64,000 nt of DNA, taken from contig NW_003116447.1 in NCBI RefSeq assembly GCF_000003605.2, positions 780,502 to 844,501 of the forward strand, written 5' to 3'. The translations under genes were made by a program, and so were the position numbers. This document shows positions 1 through 15,400 of the stretch, in pieces. Under the pieces are notes generated by a model. It was given only the letters and a program-made list of their open reading frames with translations. It did not search any database and was not told the origin of the DNA. The stretch is from Saccoglossus kowalevskii (taxonomy: Eukaryota > Hemichordata > Enteropneusta > Harrimaniidae). Every line of letters starts with the position of its first letter. Positions within the stretch are counted from its first letter, which is position 1.

Positions 1-486
1 AATGCAAATCCTGCCTTGCTAGTTTGTGATAGCTCTACACACTCGTTAGGTTTTGCACGCATCTGTATGCGCAATGACTTGTTGCATGATAAAAACTGTT
101 CATTCACACTCAAAGATAAAAATAACGGCCCTGTTTTCTGTCGCTGTTATTAAATATACATGTATCATATTTGTTCCTTCACTAGTAAATGCGCTGAAAT
201 AAATTACAATGGTGTTTATATGGTCGAAATATTTAAAATATTTAATTTAAAGTCAGTTTAAATGAATTAATGTTTCAGTATATACCAAATGGGATTTTTG
301 AATTTATATGCACTTTTATCTGAGATGTGCTTTTAGTATATAAGAACAAATAAAGTATGTTAATAAATCAACCTACACAGCAAATCACAAGTTAGTCATG
401 ATTGTCAAAAACAATCATATCAGCCTATAGACATGATTTACCATATATAGGCATGGAGTACCAAGTGATTAATATCCGATACTTAC

Positions 487-3400
487 TGATTGTTACTTTG
501 TCATTCTCTCCGAGCATAATATTATTAGGACTTAAATCTCTGTGTACAATTCTCTTTTCTTTATGTAAATACCTGAGAGCTAAGACAATCTGCAAAAAAA
601 CAAGTATATTGAGTTGATGTGGGGAAGCACCACACATGGTGTTATTCTTAAAGTAATATGACAGGTAATGATGATAATGATGTCATAAAAAGCAACCACA
701 GTATCCGTGGATTTGAGATTACCGAAGATAACATTCCAACATGCTGTGCATTCTCTAAATGTACTCAGTTGTAGTGGTTTTGTGTGCAAGAAAAACAAAA
801 AAAACCTATTATTGAGTCACCTGAATAAATATATTCCAAATTCTATCTTCTGTAAAGTTTTCATTTTTTTCTTTTAACGAATTAAAATGTTCAGTTAATG
901 GTGCCCCCTCAATGAACTCCATCACAATAAATAATTTATCACCTGAAATAAGAACACAATGAAACGTGTTATAGGTTAAACAAGGACATTACATGGTGAG
1001 CATAAGCTAGGAGGTGATTTGGTTTGACTAGAACATACATGTAGCTAGAGGGTCTTCTGGATAAATGGACAAGCAGATATGTTAGAGGGTTTGGTTTGAC
1101 AAGAACATAGTTAGGTGGTATTCCCGTACATATACATAGGGGGGGGGGGGGGTTCACAAGAACACACCAAAAGGGTGATTTAGTTTTATTAGAACACACC
1201 TAGGAGGTAGTTTGGTTTGACAAGAACATGCCTAGGGAGTGATTTTGTTTAATAGGAAAATACCTAGGGGGTGATTTTGATCACGAGGACATAGCCTAAT
1301 TCAGAATTAGTCGTAAAGTAAGGGAGTTTTTAGCAATAAAAATACGACAATAAAATTCATCAGATAACTTGTTTACTCACATTCATTAAAAGTTTTGTAA
1401 TATCTAACTACATTTGGATGTTTCAAGCCTTCTTTAATAATAGGAAGTTCACTGACAATTCGTCCCACACTGACGTCTCTTTCCTTGGCTGTTTTACCAA
1501 TGGCAGGATTCAACAAAGATATTTCTTTCATCGCTAAGAATTGTCCACTCATTTTTTTTTTAACCTAAAATGAAAGGAAATGTTTTACAATTTTTAAGTA
1601 AAGGGGTAGTTCACAAAGGAGTATATTATGGGATGGGAACTGTGCATATATACGGTATATTCAATACATACAAAGGCTTAGAGACAACATCAAAAGTTCA
1701 ATGTAGGATAAAAAACTTAATTCCTTCGCTGAAAGGACGATTCCGTGAAAATAAAATCCAGCGAATATACTTTTTTTTCCTATATTTCACATTAAACTCA
1801 TCAAAAATCAGTGAAAATAAATTCTATACAAAATGCCCAAAAAGCCTTTTCAGCGAAAATAAAGTATTCCACAGTAATTGATAAATATTGATCATGGGGT
1901 CAGACACATTCACCATTAAATACAAATTGATAATCGGACAGTAGTATGGCATAGCAGTTGGTTGTCGGATGGGTGTAAAAATACTTTTCAAATGCGCCAA
2001 TAACAAAGAAAAACAAGCTTTATTTGTACCTTTCTTTTAAGAAGTACATTTAATTTACAAAGGTAGGTAGTACAATGAAATCGTCATTACACATTGCACA
2101 TATTTACACTCGGACCAAAGCATTTTCTCGTCTTGGATGTTTTTTTTTTCATTTTCTGTTATTTTTGTCCATGATTTGATAGAAACAAGCAGCCTCTCGG
2201 CTGAGATAGCTCCGCTGCTAGCAATGCACATTTCAATTAAAAAACAGAAGATATCATTAGAAAATGAACAATATGTATAGTATCAAAGCAATGGGACTTG
2301 CTGTTTTCAACAAGAATTCAAAAATATCATTTTTCACCATAAATGATTGTGGTTTTTAACAAGTCGAAAATATCACTTTTTACCAAAAATGACAAAAATA
2401 TTCACCAAAATTAGAGAATTGAAATTATCATCATGAAATGAACAAATCTGAGAGAGATCCACATGTAGTACCTATAAACATACAATGTAATATCAAAGCA
2501 ATTGGACTTGCGGTTTTATAACAAGAAGTCGAAAATATCACTTTTTACCAAAAATGACAATAATATTCACCAAAATTAGAGAATTGAAGATATTATCATG
2601 AAATGAACAAATCTGAGAGAGGTCTACCCAAGGTACATAAACACCAAGTATCAAAGCATTCAGACTTGTAGTTTTCAAAAAGAAATCGAAAAAGTAAAAC
2701 ATTGACACGGACGACGGACAATCACTCATATGATAAGCTCCGCTCGACAAAGTCGACAGCGGAGCTAAAAAAAACAAATACTCAAATATTCCAAGATTGT
2801 TTTGACTTCATTAAAAATAAAATCGTTTTTGTAGGATGGAAACTTTTTGAGGTCAAAACCCCCCACCCCCAAACTAAAGCAAATAAGTTTTTTATCAGAC
2901 ATTGATCTTTTGACGTTGTTCCTTAAGACACCAGTTTGTACATACCTTGTAAACACTACCAAAAGCCCCTGTACCTAAATGTTCATATACTGCATAGTTG
3001 TTTATATGATGAGTTGGTTCCTTATTCTGATTGGTATCTTGAAAACACTCTTTGATTACTGATAACTCCTCATTCTGAAAAAAATGATTTAAAATACAAT
3101 TTTCTATTCATTAGTTAAAACAATAATGCTGTTGTGTAATAGAAAAATGCAAATTCAAAAATCAAAATTTCATCTCACAATTTGACAGACAAACATTTCC
3201 ACAAAACAAGAGATCTGAGATAATTTTTATTTAATGTACAAAAATCAAATCAAATCAAATCAAACTCCATTTTTGCATGGTTTACCCTTTTTATTCGACC
3301 CTATAGACAATTTTAAATTCTGCACTCAATATTACATTTTCAACATAAGAAGATTTGATAAAAACATCTACAGCAGTGTCTACTTTAAAGTATCGTACAT

Positions 3401-6400
3401 TTTATTAAACTGACAAATATACTACTGTAAAATACTTTATTTTAGCTTGGAATTATCTTTCGCTATTTTCGCTGAAAGAATGATTCAGTGAAAATAAAAT
3501 CCAGCGAATATACCTTTTTTCCTATATTTTATATTCACTTTTCAAAAATCAGTGAAAATAAATTCCATACAAAACACCCAAAAAGTTATTTCAGCAAAAA
3601 TTAATTCCAGCTAAAATAAAGTATTTTACAGTACCGGTATATATCTATTGTTTTATTAGGTTGGGAATGTTGCCCAAATTTAAATCTTTTGGATAACACA
3701 ATAGGACCTAATCTTTTCACAATCAAAGGTTAAAATACCATTATTAGTAGAGTAATGTTTTCACAGTTTTTTGTTTTTTGATTTGCCAAATGATATGACC
3801 GACACTTTCTTGCAGTATATTTAAAGACTCTATATACAAGTTGCATGGAAGCTTGATAATATCACATAAATCTTTCATGCATTGAAACTTAGGAACGAGA
3901 TATGTGATTTTATTTAAATATTCTTCTTGTACATGTAAAGTACACATTTTTCTTGAATATTCTTCTTGTACATGTAAATACTTTTATGGGCTGATGGTCT
4001 TGAATTTGTAAATAAAGACCATTGACGTAAAAAAATAATATCACATCAAGTGGTAACAGAAAATCACCACTTACCGACATACTGTTAATCATGTTCAGCA
4101 ATGGTTCATATTTTTTGATATCTCTAACATAATGACCAACATCAATAAACTTCTCAAATAGATCAGCTGGAAATAGTCTCTTGAACAATTGTCGGTTCCT
4201 CTCCATGCTAAATAAAAACCTCAACGCACGGAAAGCATTTTTCTGTAAAAAAAAAAAAAATAACATAGTAAAACTATTGAAGCTTTGCTTTGTTTACTGG
4301 AAGGTATCACAGGTGCATTTAAAGAATTGAGAATTAAGCGAATTCCCAATCATCTTAAATATATCATGCCTCCCCCAAAAAGCAGATCATCCCCTAATAG
4401 CCCACCGTGAAGTACAATTTAACACAGTTTATTAGTGTTCCATGAGTAACCTATAATGATCTAAATACTGATACATTTTGCTTTTTATTAACAACAAGAA
4501 CACGTGCAATGAACTCCAGAAATCAGTCATTTATTCCACTCACCTGTAAAGTGTTAACTGCACTAGCATCCTGAGTTCTAGTGTTTTTTTGTAAAAATAT
4601 TAACATACCAATTACATAAACTCCATTATTCTAAAAAAAAATACACAAATTAAGTCTATTAGGGATATATACATATAACAATTTGATAATGAAAAGCACC
4701 ATTATTTCTGCAGCTTCACCTGACAAGTACAAATATGTGTTATGTATACAACTTGAATTACAACTATTATATCTGACCTTTTTATAGCGTTTATAGGAAT
4801 ATCTGTGACACTTAGATATGAGGTTTTTATATTGCATTATCAGAGGGAAATAGGCATTCAATATACAATAGTGTAATATGTGACTACATGTCAACTATAT
4901 GGAATTGAAAACCAAATATCATGTCAGCTAGGTGGCAGTGGACACCATTTCTCATGTCATCTAGATAGATAGCATTGGACACCTCACTTCATCTCAGCTA
5001 TATGGCACTGGAAACCTGATCCTAAGTAAGCAAGGTGGCAATGAACACTGAACACCCATATAGGTGGCACTGAACACCCATATAGGTGGCACTGAACGCC
5101 TTTATATGTATCAGTCAGGTGGCATTGAACACCTCACTTCATCTCAGCTACATGGCATTGGAAACCTGATCCTAAGTAAGCAAGGTGGCAATGAACACTG
5201 AACACCCATATAGGTGGCACTGAACACCTTTATATGTATCAGTTAGGTGGCATTGAACACCTTACTTCATCTCAGCTACATGGCATTGGAAACCTGATCC
5301 TAAATAAGCAAGGTGACATTGAACACTGAACACCTTTATAGGTGGCATTGAACACCTTTATATGTATCAGTTAGGTGGCATTGAACACCTTACCCTAAGT
5401 CAGCACAGTGGTATTGAAATTTTTTATGTCAGTTAGATGGCATTGAACACTTTTATGTCAGTTAGGTGGCATTGAACACTTTTATGTCAGTTAGGTGGCA
5501 TTGAACACTTTTATGTCAGTTAGGTGGCATTGAACACTTTTATGTCAGTTAGGTGGCATTGAACACCTTACCCTAAGTCAGCACAGTGGTATTGAAATTT
5601 TTTATGTCAGTTAGATGGCATTGAACACTTTTATGTCAGTTAGGTGGCATTGAACACTTTTATGTCAGTTAGGTGGCATTGAACACTTTTATGTCAGTTA
5701 GGTGGCATTGAACACCCAATCTTACCTGTACTAACTGCTGTGCATTAGCGTCATTCAACACCAATTCTGTCAAGGCTGCACAGCAGGCTACAAATAACAA
5801 ATGTAGTGAAATTAATAAAAGCTATCTCATCAAATTATTGTAAGAGAATTGGGAATATATGCTAATCGGACATCTAGAAGTGGAGTGCATAGCATGCTTA
5901 AAGCGAGGTAGTCATTACCTATGCATACAACAGGAAGCTATATATAGCATGTCATTGTTTACACACAAGTGCCAACCTATGAGCCTTTGCAATTTTACCA
6001 TGCATTAGTATCGGTGCTTAGGACTTAATTTCCGCCTGTGCACAGGTGACGCCCACTCTTCTTTAAAGCGTAACAAAATCAGTTGACATAACAAGCAAAA
6101 GGTATAATACCAAGCAATTCTTAGACAACAAGATGTTAAAAAAAAATTGGTTCAATCTTATTAAATGATACATGCAATAACACAATATAGTATTGCCAAA
6201 TATAAAACATTGACACAAACACAATTCATGGTACATTTTATATACTTACCGGACTGTAATGAAAGTACATGTTCCAGTGGCTCATCTTCACCCTATTATT
6301 ACAAAGACATCACATAAGAAAGTGAAAAATGTTAAAAGTGATAGTTTCCAAATATTATGTCTCCAGGAAATGCTTTACACACATTGTATTGACGTTGATT

Positions 6401-9400
6401 AGGTAGAATTATTAGGTGTAAGCCTTGCATGAATTGCACTCACTGTATTATCCACGGGCACAGCCAGTGGATGTTTTCTGCCAGCTCTGTCAGCACTTTT
6501 GGGAAGACCACTTGGACCAGACGAGTGGTCAGACACAAATTTCCTGTCGTGCAATATACTTAGTATTAAAGGAACTCCACCCATTGTTTTAATGTCACTA
6601 CTAATATCAGCATCTTCTGATAACTGAACTATACACCATATCTGGAAAAAAAAATATCAGTTTAACTCAATTTAATTTCTTAAAATGAAAGAATTGTGAA
6701 TAAAATCACTTAACAGCTTAATTGTATTTTTGTCACTACTTTTCATTAAATAAATGAATTTCTGCAGATTAGTTATTGTTTCTTTTGGGAATATGATATT
6801 GGACAGTGTTTCTTTTCAGTGTGTTTCATATTTTGGACATACCTAAAGGAAGTCTATTTCATCTTTAATGAAAAATGTCTACAAATCCTATTTTCTAATG
6901 GTATTTTTGGATGGGTGTGTCTTCCTTTTTCAATGATAAATTGTTATTACTTGTTCTGAATCTATTTACAGAAATTCTTTGATTTGTATTTAGAACATTT
7001 AAGTTGTCTTAAAAATTGTAATTATGTTTAAATTTAGTGTATGTTCCAAATTTTGTTTTCTCATTTGTCATATTTTCTCTCCAATAGGAGATAGACTATG
7101 AGGTTATTACGAGGATACCTTAAAGTATGCACAAAGACAGTACAGTGAGAGTATTGACAGACACTCAAAATAGGTTTCTCTAAGTTTAACATCAAATGGA
7201 TGTTTACTCATGAGCCGAGCCGCGTATATGTATGATGCTAGTTATATGAAAACAGATTCAAGTTCAGGCAATAAAAAAGCCTATAGGAAGTTACATGAAT
7301 TGCCAAGACTATTATGGGAATCTGCATTTAAAAAAAAACACAGATACAGGCAAGGTAAAACTTAGATTAGGTATTCTTGATCTTTTTTTTTTAATTATAG
7401 CATAAAAACATTAACTGCAAAGCGGATAAAGTGTCATTCAAATGAGGTGTATCTCAAATTGTATTTATAGTAATGTAAATATTATCACCAAGGCAATAAG
7501 AGAATACTTACACAGTTCCATAATAGTTTTAAATTATCACAATGTAGAACGCTAAGAAGAATAGGAACGCCATCATATATTTTAACTTGCTCTCGTACTT
7601 GGCTATCCGCACAGAGTATACGCAACAAACTAGCAGCTAATCTATAACAAATATTATAAGAAATTAATTAATCAATATTACTAATCACAAATAACATGAC
7701 AATACTTTTAAAACAAAATTCCCATTTATAAATGAGATACTCATTAACTTTTAGTTATTGACAAGTATAATATTTAGGCAAATACAGTACCATATCATAA
7801 CTGTTATATGTTATCTACGATAACTGTTAGACAAAAACAAAATATTCATTGGCAGGTTTTTAGCAGCCATGTGCTTTTTTTTTAATGTTTTTCCTTTTGC
7901 AGAATTTTCATATAAATTCATTAATTTAATTTAATTTCAGAATAAAAACAAAAATAAAAAGCCACCAAAATGAGGCCATTTTATAAAAAAAAATTCAATC
8001 CTTATATAACTGGTACAAAGGCTTGCAATAAAACACAGATGACAAGACAGCTTTAAATTTACCAACATAAGGGCTATACTTACTTTTTAGATAAGATATC
8101 ATAGTCTTGAAGAATTCTCAGCAGTGTTTCAATGCAATTTAATTCCCCTATAAGAGCTCTTGGTGCAGGACTGTATACAAGGAAAACATGAATATTGAGA
8201 TATCATTTCCAATCACAGCAGTTTATAGATAATATTTCCAATCATAGTAGTTTATGCAATCTTTCATAAAAAATTAATGTTAAGATAAGATTTCCAATCA
8301 CAGCAGTTTACACAATCTTTCATAAAAAATTAATATTGAGATAGTATTTCCAATCACAGCAGTTTATGCAATCTTATATTGAGATAGTATTTCCAATCAC
8401 AGCTGTTTGAACAAACTTTTAAAAATACATGTTATTTTAGAAAAAAATTATTTTACCTAGATTCACATTTTTCATTTGTTCAAATAACGTATTTACTCTA
8501 TTTAATATTTCCAATCACAGCAGTTTACACAATCTTTCATAAAAAATTAATATTGAGATAATATTTCCAATCACAGCAGTTTATAGATAGTATTTCCAAT
8601 CACAGCTGTTTGAACAAACTTTTAAAAATACATGTTATTTTAGAAAAAAAATATTTTACCTAAATTCACATTTTTCATTTGTTCAAATAACGTATTTACT
8701 CTATTAAAAGCATGCATGTCTATATAATTAAAATCCAATAAATACAATAAATAATTTTTGTTATTGCAGATGTACTTCTGATAGAGAAAATATGGTATTC
8801 ACAATAATGTATATTTATTCTATTAGTAATACATGTGTTTTATGTAAATATATATATGTGTATATATACTCATAATAAACAAAATTTTAATAATTCAGTG
8901 TACAAAAATAAATGCAACAGTTGGTTTCATGCATTTATTTCTGAGATGCACTGATAAAAACTATACAATATCAACCTTATATTAGATGAAACATACCTAA
9001 TAAAGAAAAATATATGTTTAGTACATACCCCCGGTATTATTCAGGTTTCAGGTCTAAGCTATAAAATTTGCATATAGCTTGATCAATCACAGTGATGTAT
9101 TTAGACGAATTATTAACATATAACTAACCTTTCAGCTAAACTTATGAGAGCATATAGTGTACAGTGCAGGACAATGACATCATTGGAAGAAAGCAAAAGT
9201 ACTAGTGGCTGTCAAGAGAACAAATAATGCAATTTAAAATAGGAATATTGACTTCCTCTTTGTGTATATTTATTAACAGACCTGGAAACAACAGATGCAT
9301 GCTGTTGGTTGGTGTTGGTGTTTAATATCACATCACAACCAGGTTCTGCTACATTCAGAAAACTTGTTAAATGTGCAAATTTGTTGTTCGTTTTGCAGCA

Positions 9401-12400
9401 TAGAAGTTCATTAAGGTACCCTTTCTCAAGAAAAATTTTATAAAATTATCTTGATATATTGAAATACTATTAGAGAAATCTGTTTTTTTGTTAAAGACTC
9501 CAACCAGGGATTGAGGCAATTGCCTTTGAGGTCTCTGTGAGATTCAAGCCCTGTAAAGCAACCTTTAATATCTTTACGGTTTTCTCAGCAGCATACATCA
9601 GTTTCCCAGAGGGGCTGTTGGTCACACACCCCCACCCCCCATCAAATGTTCCTAAGAATATTCAAATTAAAATAAATAAAGCAGCACTTCAGATATATTC
9701 ATGTTAGGCATTCAGTTTTGGGTGTAAAGTGTAAAGTCTAAATAAGGTTGCAATGCATCACAAGTTAACAGTATAACAGCAATAGGATTCAATGATCATT
9801 CCAGTAGTATTATCAGTAACACACCACCTGCAGAATCGAAGCTGTTTTTTTTTTTTAAATAATTTTGGTTATTCGAGAAGGCTTTCAAGCATGTGATGTG
9901 TTAAAAAGATATATACATACCTTATGCGCACCACATGCAACAAGCCAGTCTCTTTGGGATACCACGGCTGATAACTTCTGAAATATATCTAAATAATATG
10001 TAAATTATGGTAGTAAGTTAAGTATTTAATTTTTTTCTGAAAAACTTATTTCACTGTATTTTTCAAGCACTATAATACAATTACAACAGGAAGTTGCTGA
10101 CAACCCCATTTTTCTCACCCCACCCCAAATGGACTTGAGTGAAAAGTGACTCCTATTCCTAAACAATACAAATACCATATTTGCTCCATTAGAAGTGCAT
10201 AGAATAAAAGCACACAATGACTAAATTGCATTTATTGCATGCTGGATCACCTCAGTTATTATGTAAGTGCATGGCACAACTAATAGAGCAAATACAGTAC
10301 ATACAACAACATATTGCATATAAACAGTGCAGAGTGATGTCCTGTGTTCTTGCTGCAATATTCAACAATCCAGCATCTCTTTTTTGAACTATACATAATC
10401 CCATGACATTTTAGCTCCCCCCCCCCTCAGTAGTTTGACGTCATTGAGTACTCGATATGACTGCCAGAATGGCCGAGTAGCCTGAGGCTTAGATTGATAC
10501 AATTCACTAATATCTACTGACAGGAAACTAAAAAATATTACATGCATTATATATAATATCACTTACTTGTCATTTCTTTCAATATATCCAATATAAATGC
10601 TTGTTCACCATAATGTAAATATCTTTCAGTGACAGTTTGTAGACGCTAAGAATAAATCAATCAGTACATGGACTGTTAAACACAAAACCTGTCAACATTA
10701 GTAATATTTTGAGTCGATTACGCTTTTCAAAGTCAACTTTTGCCACCTTTTCAAGAATAAAACCACATAATTTCTATATTCAATGGAAACTATACCCATT
10801 TGATCTAAAATTAAAAAAATAATAATATTTGAAAATACATGAAAATATACAAAATATTGCACTAAAATATTAAAGACAAGGAATTTGGAATCTTCTTGAA
10901 ATCTAGAATATGATACCATAATACATGAAGTACATTAAAAATTTAGAGGCAGTCATTAGAAGAAGAAGTTGGTTATTTACCTCTGCCAACACCTTAATTC
11001 CTCCCAGTTTAAAGAACAGTTTCTAGAGAAAAAAATAGTTTATACATACATACATGCATGTATAAATTAGTTGATTCAGTTTGTGTATTAAACCCTACTA
11101 AAAATGTAACAATGTTGATTCCATACTCACTTGAAAAAGAGGGTGTAATTACACAACCATATAGATGCTGTTTTGTGCACAGTCCATAAACTTTTACAAT
11201 CGTGACAAACATTTTAATATTTCACTGACAGCACAATGTGTTAAATTAAAAACAAGTGAAAATTCAAATTTAACAATCAATTGAATTTTTTTCTTTACAA
11301 ACCAGTGAATTTAATATCCATGCGACAACATATCTAGTAAAATTAAACCCATTGAATAATCCACCTTCAACAGAACATCTTCAACTGTTTCAATACAATG
11401 TATTGAGTGACAGCCTTGGATTTTTTCACTCAATATTTCATGGGAATAATACATGCTATTATGAATTAATAATGAAGTATTTTAACATTACCTGATAAGA
11501 TGCATCTCTCATTAACATACGTAGACATATCAAAACTCGAAGTATGATTTCAGGCGGAGCTTTATCGGCCCAATCTCTGAAAACAAGATGATACATGACG
11601 GTCAGTAACTATAAAAATTAAATATATAAAAGAATACAAAATACTTCACACCATGCATGTTTAAAGACTGAGCACACAGCTACACAATATTACACTGTCT
11701 CGTTTAAAATCAACTCCTCATCCAAAACGACACTGTGGCTCGTTTATTATTGTAATAATATTTTAACTTACATGCAGCATAGTCGTTTTTCAACTAACGC
11801 TCTAAATATCTGAAAAATAAAATAAACATAATATATATTATTTCCTCCTCCTTCATTACTAGAATTGTCATTTTCAGACTAAAGTACGTGATATAACGGT
11901 ACTCGTAAAATATAGAATAACATGACATGTGTATTTAACTTGCAGCTTGTTGGCTGATATACTGTCCTCTAACATTGCCCATTGGCCCTATACAGCTGAG
12001 CAACACAATATAGTATATAGTATAATATCTGTTTTAAACAACAATGATGACTGAGAGGTTGGTGGAAGTACCTTGTAAAATTATTATTACTTTGACGCCA
12101 TTTTTTTCTATTCATTTTGGCTATCCGTGGAGGCGATGTGTTAAACCATACTATCATACAGTGGTAATACTTACCAGATTAAAATAAGACTTTTGTTGGT
12201 GACTACTAAAATGTCTTTCAGACTGATATTTCAAACTGTAATGAAGAAAGATGAATTAAGTGAGCATTTTGATTGATGATTTGGTTAATGAGTAATCATA
12301 GTTTAATTGTTTAAGCAGATGGATGACCTCTATGATAGAAGGGCAAATGCATGTGTATTTCAAAAATACTGAATGGCCACGACAGATTAAAACATGATGA

Positions 12401-15400
12401 ATAACACATATGACATATGTTAGTATGACAAATTTCCAAATAAATGAGTTAATCAATAGAAATTGAAATGTCAACAATATATTGTAATAAATTGCACAAT
12501 TGTGATTATAATGACATAGACAATAAAAATGTGATTTGACAAAAACATCAGCATCACAACAAAAGTAAACTCTTTCCCACTAGAAATGTTCATGATTAAC
12601 ATAATTCCAGAGCGACTGCGAAGAAAAAATGTCACACAAGTCACTGTGACTCCTGTCTTACTGTCATTGCATTAATGAATGGGAAACCAAATCACAAATA
12701 TTGCCAGTTAATTGGATAACCGTACAACTGCATATTTGAACATAAAATTTGAATTAAATCTGTATTAAAAGCCGCAGCTTCTCTGAAATAGTACCCCAGT
12801 ACAATGCAGCAGTGGACCTACACAGAAATGAGATATGGTGAATTATTGGTTCACAATTGTTCAGTTTCTATTAGGAATGCGGTTTCTAATAAAGATTTTG
12901 AGAAATATTCAAAGCTACAATATTTCATGATTTTTGCTCACTTCAACTATCTAAAGAAGATCTGGTGATATTTAATTCACCGGTAGACTCACATACCTTA
13001 ATTTCTCCAGTGCTTGGGATTCAGCAGTTTCATAGTGGACGGCATCGATGGATAAATTCTGAACAGATTTATTGAGTATTTCATTATTATTTGAAGGGTC
13101 TACTTCACTGGACGGTAACTAGAAAAATAATCACATAAGGACATTTAATACCATATATGCAATAACACAGTGTCTACAATAACGAGTACAGTTGAGAATC
13201 GCAGTAGTTGTAGTTTTTGTGCATCACTTCAGCATTGTGTTTTGAAACTCCATACAACACCCACTCAATATTTTTTCTATTAGAAGACAATCTCCAATAG
13301 AAGCACATATGTAAACCAACAATTGCGTTCATATACAGGATCATTGAAATACGACTTATTATGACCATAGACATAATAAAGTATTGTACATTTATTGTAT
13401 CATATTTTCCTTATTAGTAGCGCATGCTTGAATAAATAACAGATGAGTCAATGGTCAAAATAAGTCATATTTCAATGCTTAGAATACAATAAATCCAGTT
13501 TTTTATTCATGTCTGCTTCTACTAGAGATATGCTTATGATATGGTATTTGCTCTAACAGGTGTTTCCATGGTTAATATTTCAGTGATTCAGTCTGCAATA
13601 CATGCAGTTTTTGTGGATGTCCTTCTAAAAAAGCAAATATGGCAGTCATTATTGTCATTTATCAGATAGTACACTCAAGGACGATGTCACTAACCTGTTG
13701 TTCTGTGGCAGGATTATCAAGAAGATCTAGTAATTTTGACAGTTGCTGGCATTCTCTGAAATGTTAATTATTTATATTAACGATATGTATTAGATAAACA
13801 TCAGAATTCAGAAAATCTATAGACATGTGATTGTACTTCCGTATACTGTTTACGTTTCCATGGTTGCATGCAAGACAACCTCAACTCAATTTCCCGCAAT
13901 GTTGTTTATTCAGGCAATAATTACAGGATTTTGTCAGGAATCAATAATAAGCACTGTACTGCAGAATGAGTTGCCATAACAATTCTCACTGATAGGAAAT
14001 TTCATGATATATTGATTTTATAGAATTCAAGAAGACAACATTTTGTGAAATTCACTGACACTCTTTTTCGTAGAACTCCGGAGAAATTTTCACAGCAATA
14101 AAATTTCATGATTTTTAATGACTCGCAGAATTCGCTAAGATTTTTCACTCAGGAAATTGAAGTGGTCTCCTGGTCATATGTGAAGATGAAACTTGAATAT
14201 TTATTGTAATGAGAATAACAAAATGAAAAGGGAACATTTGGAAGAGTAACCTATCGGCAAGAGGCTGATGAATAAATAAAACACCAAAATAGCAGTCCAT
14301 CATCCACACTAGATTGAATTCTTGGAGGAAAAAATGGCATTTATATGAGTATCCAGCAAAAGTTTGAACGGTTTTGGCACATTCAACTCTGTGAATTGGT
14401 CACCAGGACATAAACAAAATGGCCACCAACCATCCATTCAAAATTTCTTTTTCACTTTTAAAATGATAAAAACACACATGTATGTTAATGCAATAAAACT
14501 CTCCTTAGTTTGGTGTATATTGGAACAATACCGAAAATAATGAATACGACAATTAAATTGTTTCCCCCGCCTGTACCTTTCCTTTTATGTGGATTACGGG
14601 TAAGGTTACAAACCAAGTGCACATTTCCTGTTCTGTCATGTTTTGTTTTGTTTTCCTACATTTGATAATACCTGGGTATAAGCTTTTAATAAAATCAATA
14701 GTTTATTTAGTTGTGTACATTTAATCTTTACAAAATCAACATTTTTAGTATAGACAGAATAGGCCTTTGAATAACTGGGCATAGACTGTCTATTGTTACA
14801 AACCCATGAAACAGAGCTATGGCATAATATTGTTATTCTTACACAAAGGACAATAACCTTGGAATAAATAATGGTATGGTTTCCTGTCTTATCCTTCAGT
14901 CAAGTACTCTGGTCTACCACAAAAGTTATAAAGAGTGTCCTTGTGTGTATCATTAAACTGACTCAACATAATTAATGAAGTGTGTTCAGGTCAACAGCCC
15001 CAAATACACAGTATTACTTGTTTAAAAATACCGTAAAATCTGTATTAGAAGCCGCATCTCTAATAGAATTCGGACCCATTCTTTTTGAATAGAAGCATCC
15101 CCTCTGTTGCATTGTATCGTTTTAATTGAAGCCGCGGCTTTTAATACAGATTTTACAGTACCAGTTTAGTTAATATTATAATAAAACAAAATCAAACATG
15201 TATGCTTTAATAGTTTGTCCTCTGTATAATTTCTTTTACAGTAAGTATTATTCTCAAACTGAGTTTATGATCTCAACCCTTTGAGCTCCATCATTTTTTC
15301 CGGCAAAATTTCCATGCAAGATTTTGCCCGATTTTAGGTATTTTTCCCATATTATTTTTATTAATTTTTGACCATATGGACATTTTTTATAGGCTACAAG

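Noticed and set aside
425-637. ORF containing HRDLSPNN read as a stand-alone small kinase protein
   Set aside because: It is one NEK10 exon (589-487) plus intron read-through on both sides; the apparent Met start is intronic.
9540-9565. tRNA B-box-like sequence (gattcaagccctg)
   Set aside because: No A-box or cloverleaf could be formed upstream; no tRNA gene was found in the window by eye.
13562-13867. X-box-like sites GTTTCCATGGTTAA (13562) and GTTTCCATGGTTGC (13854) in a NEK10 intron
   Set aside because: Each has two mismatches in the second half-site, and a similar CCATGG-centred word occurs at about 46100 without any ciliary context, so chance is likely.
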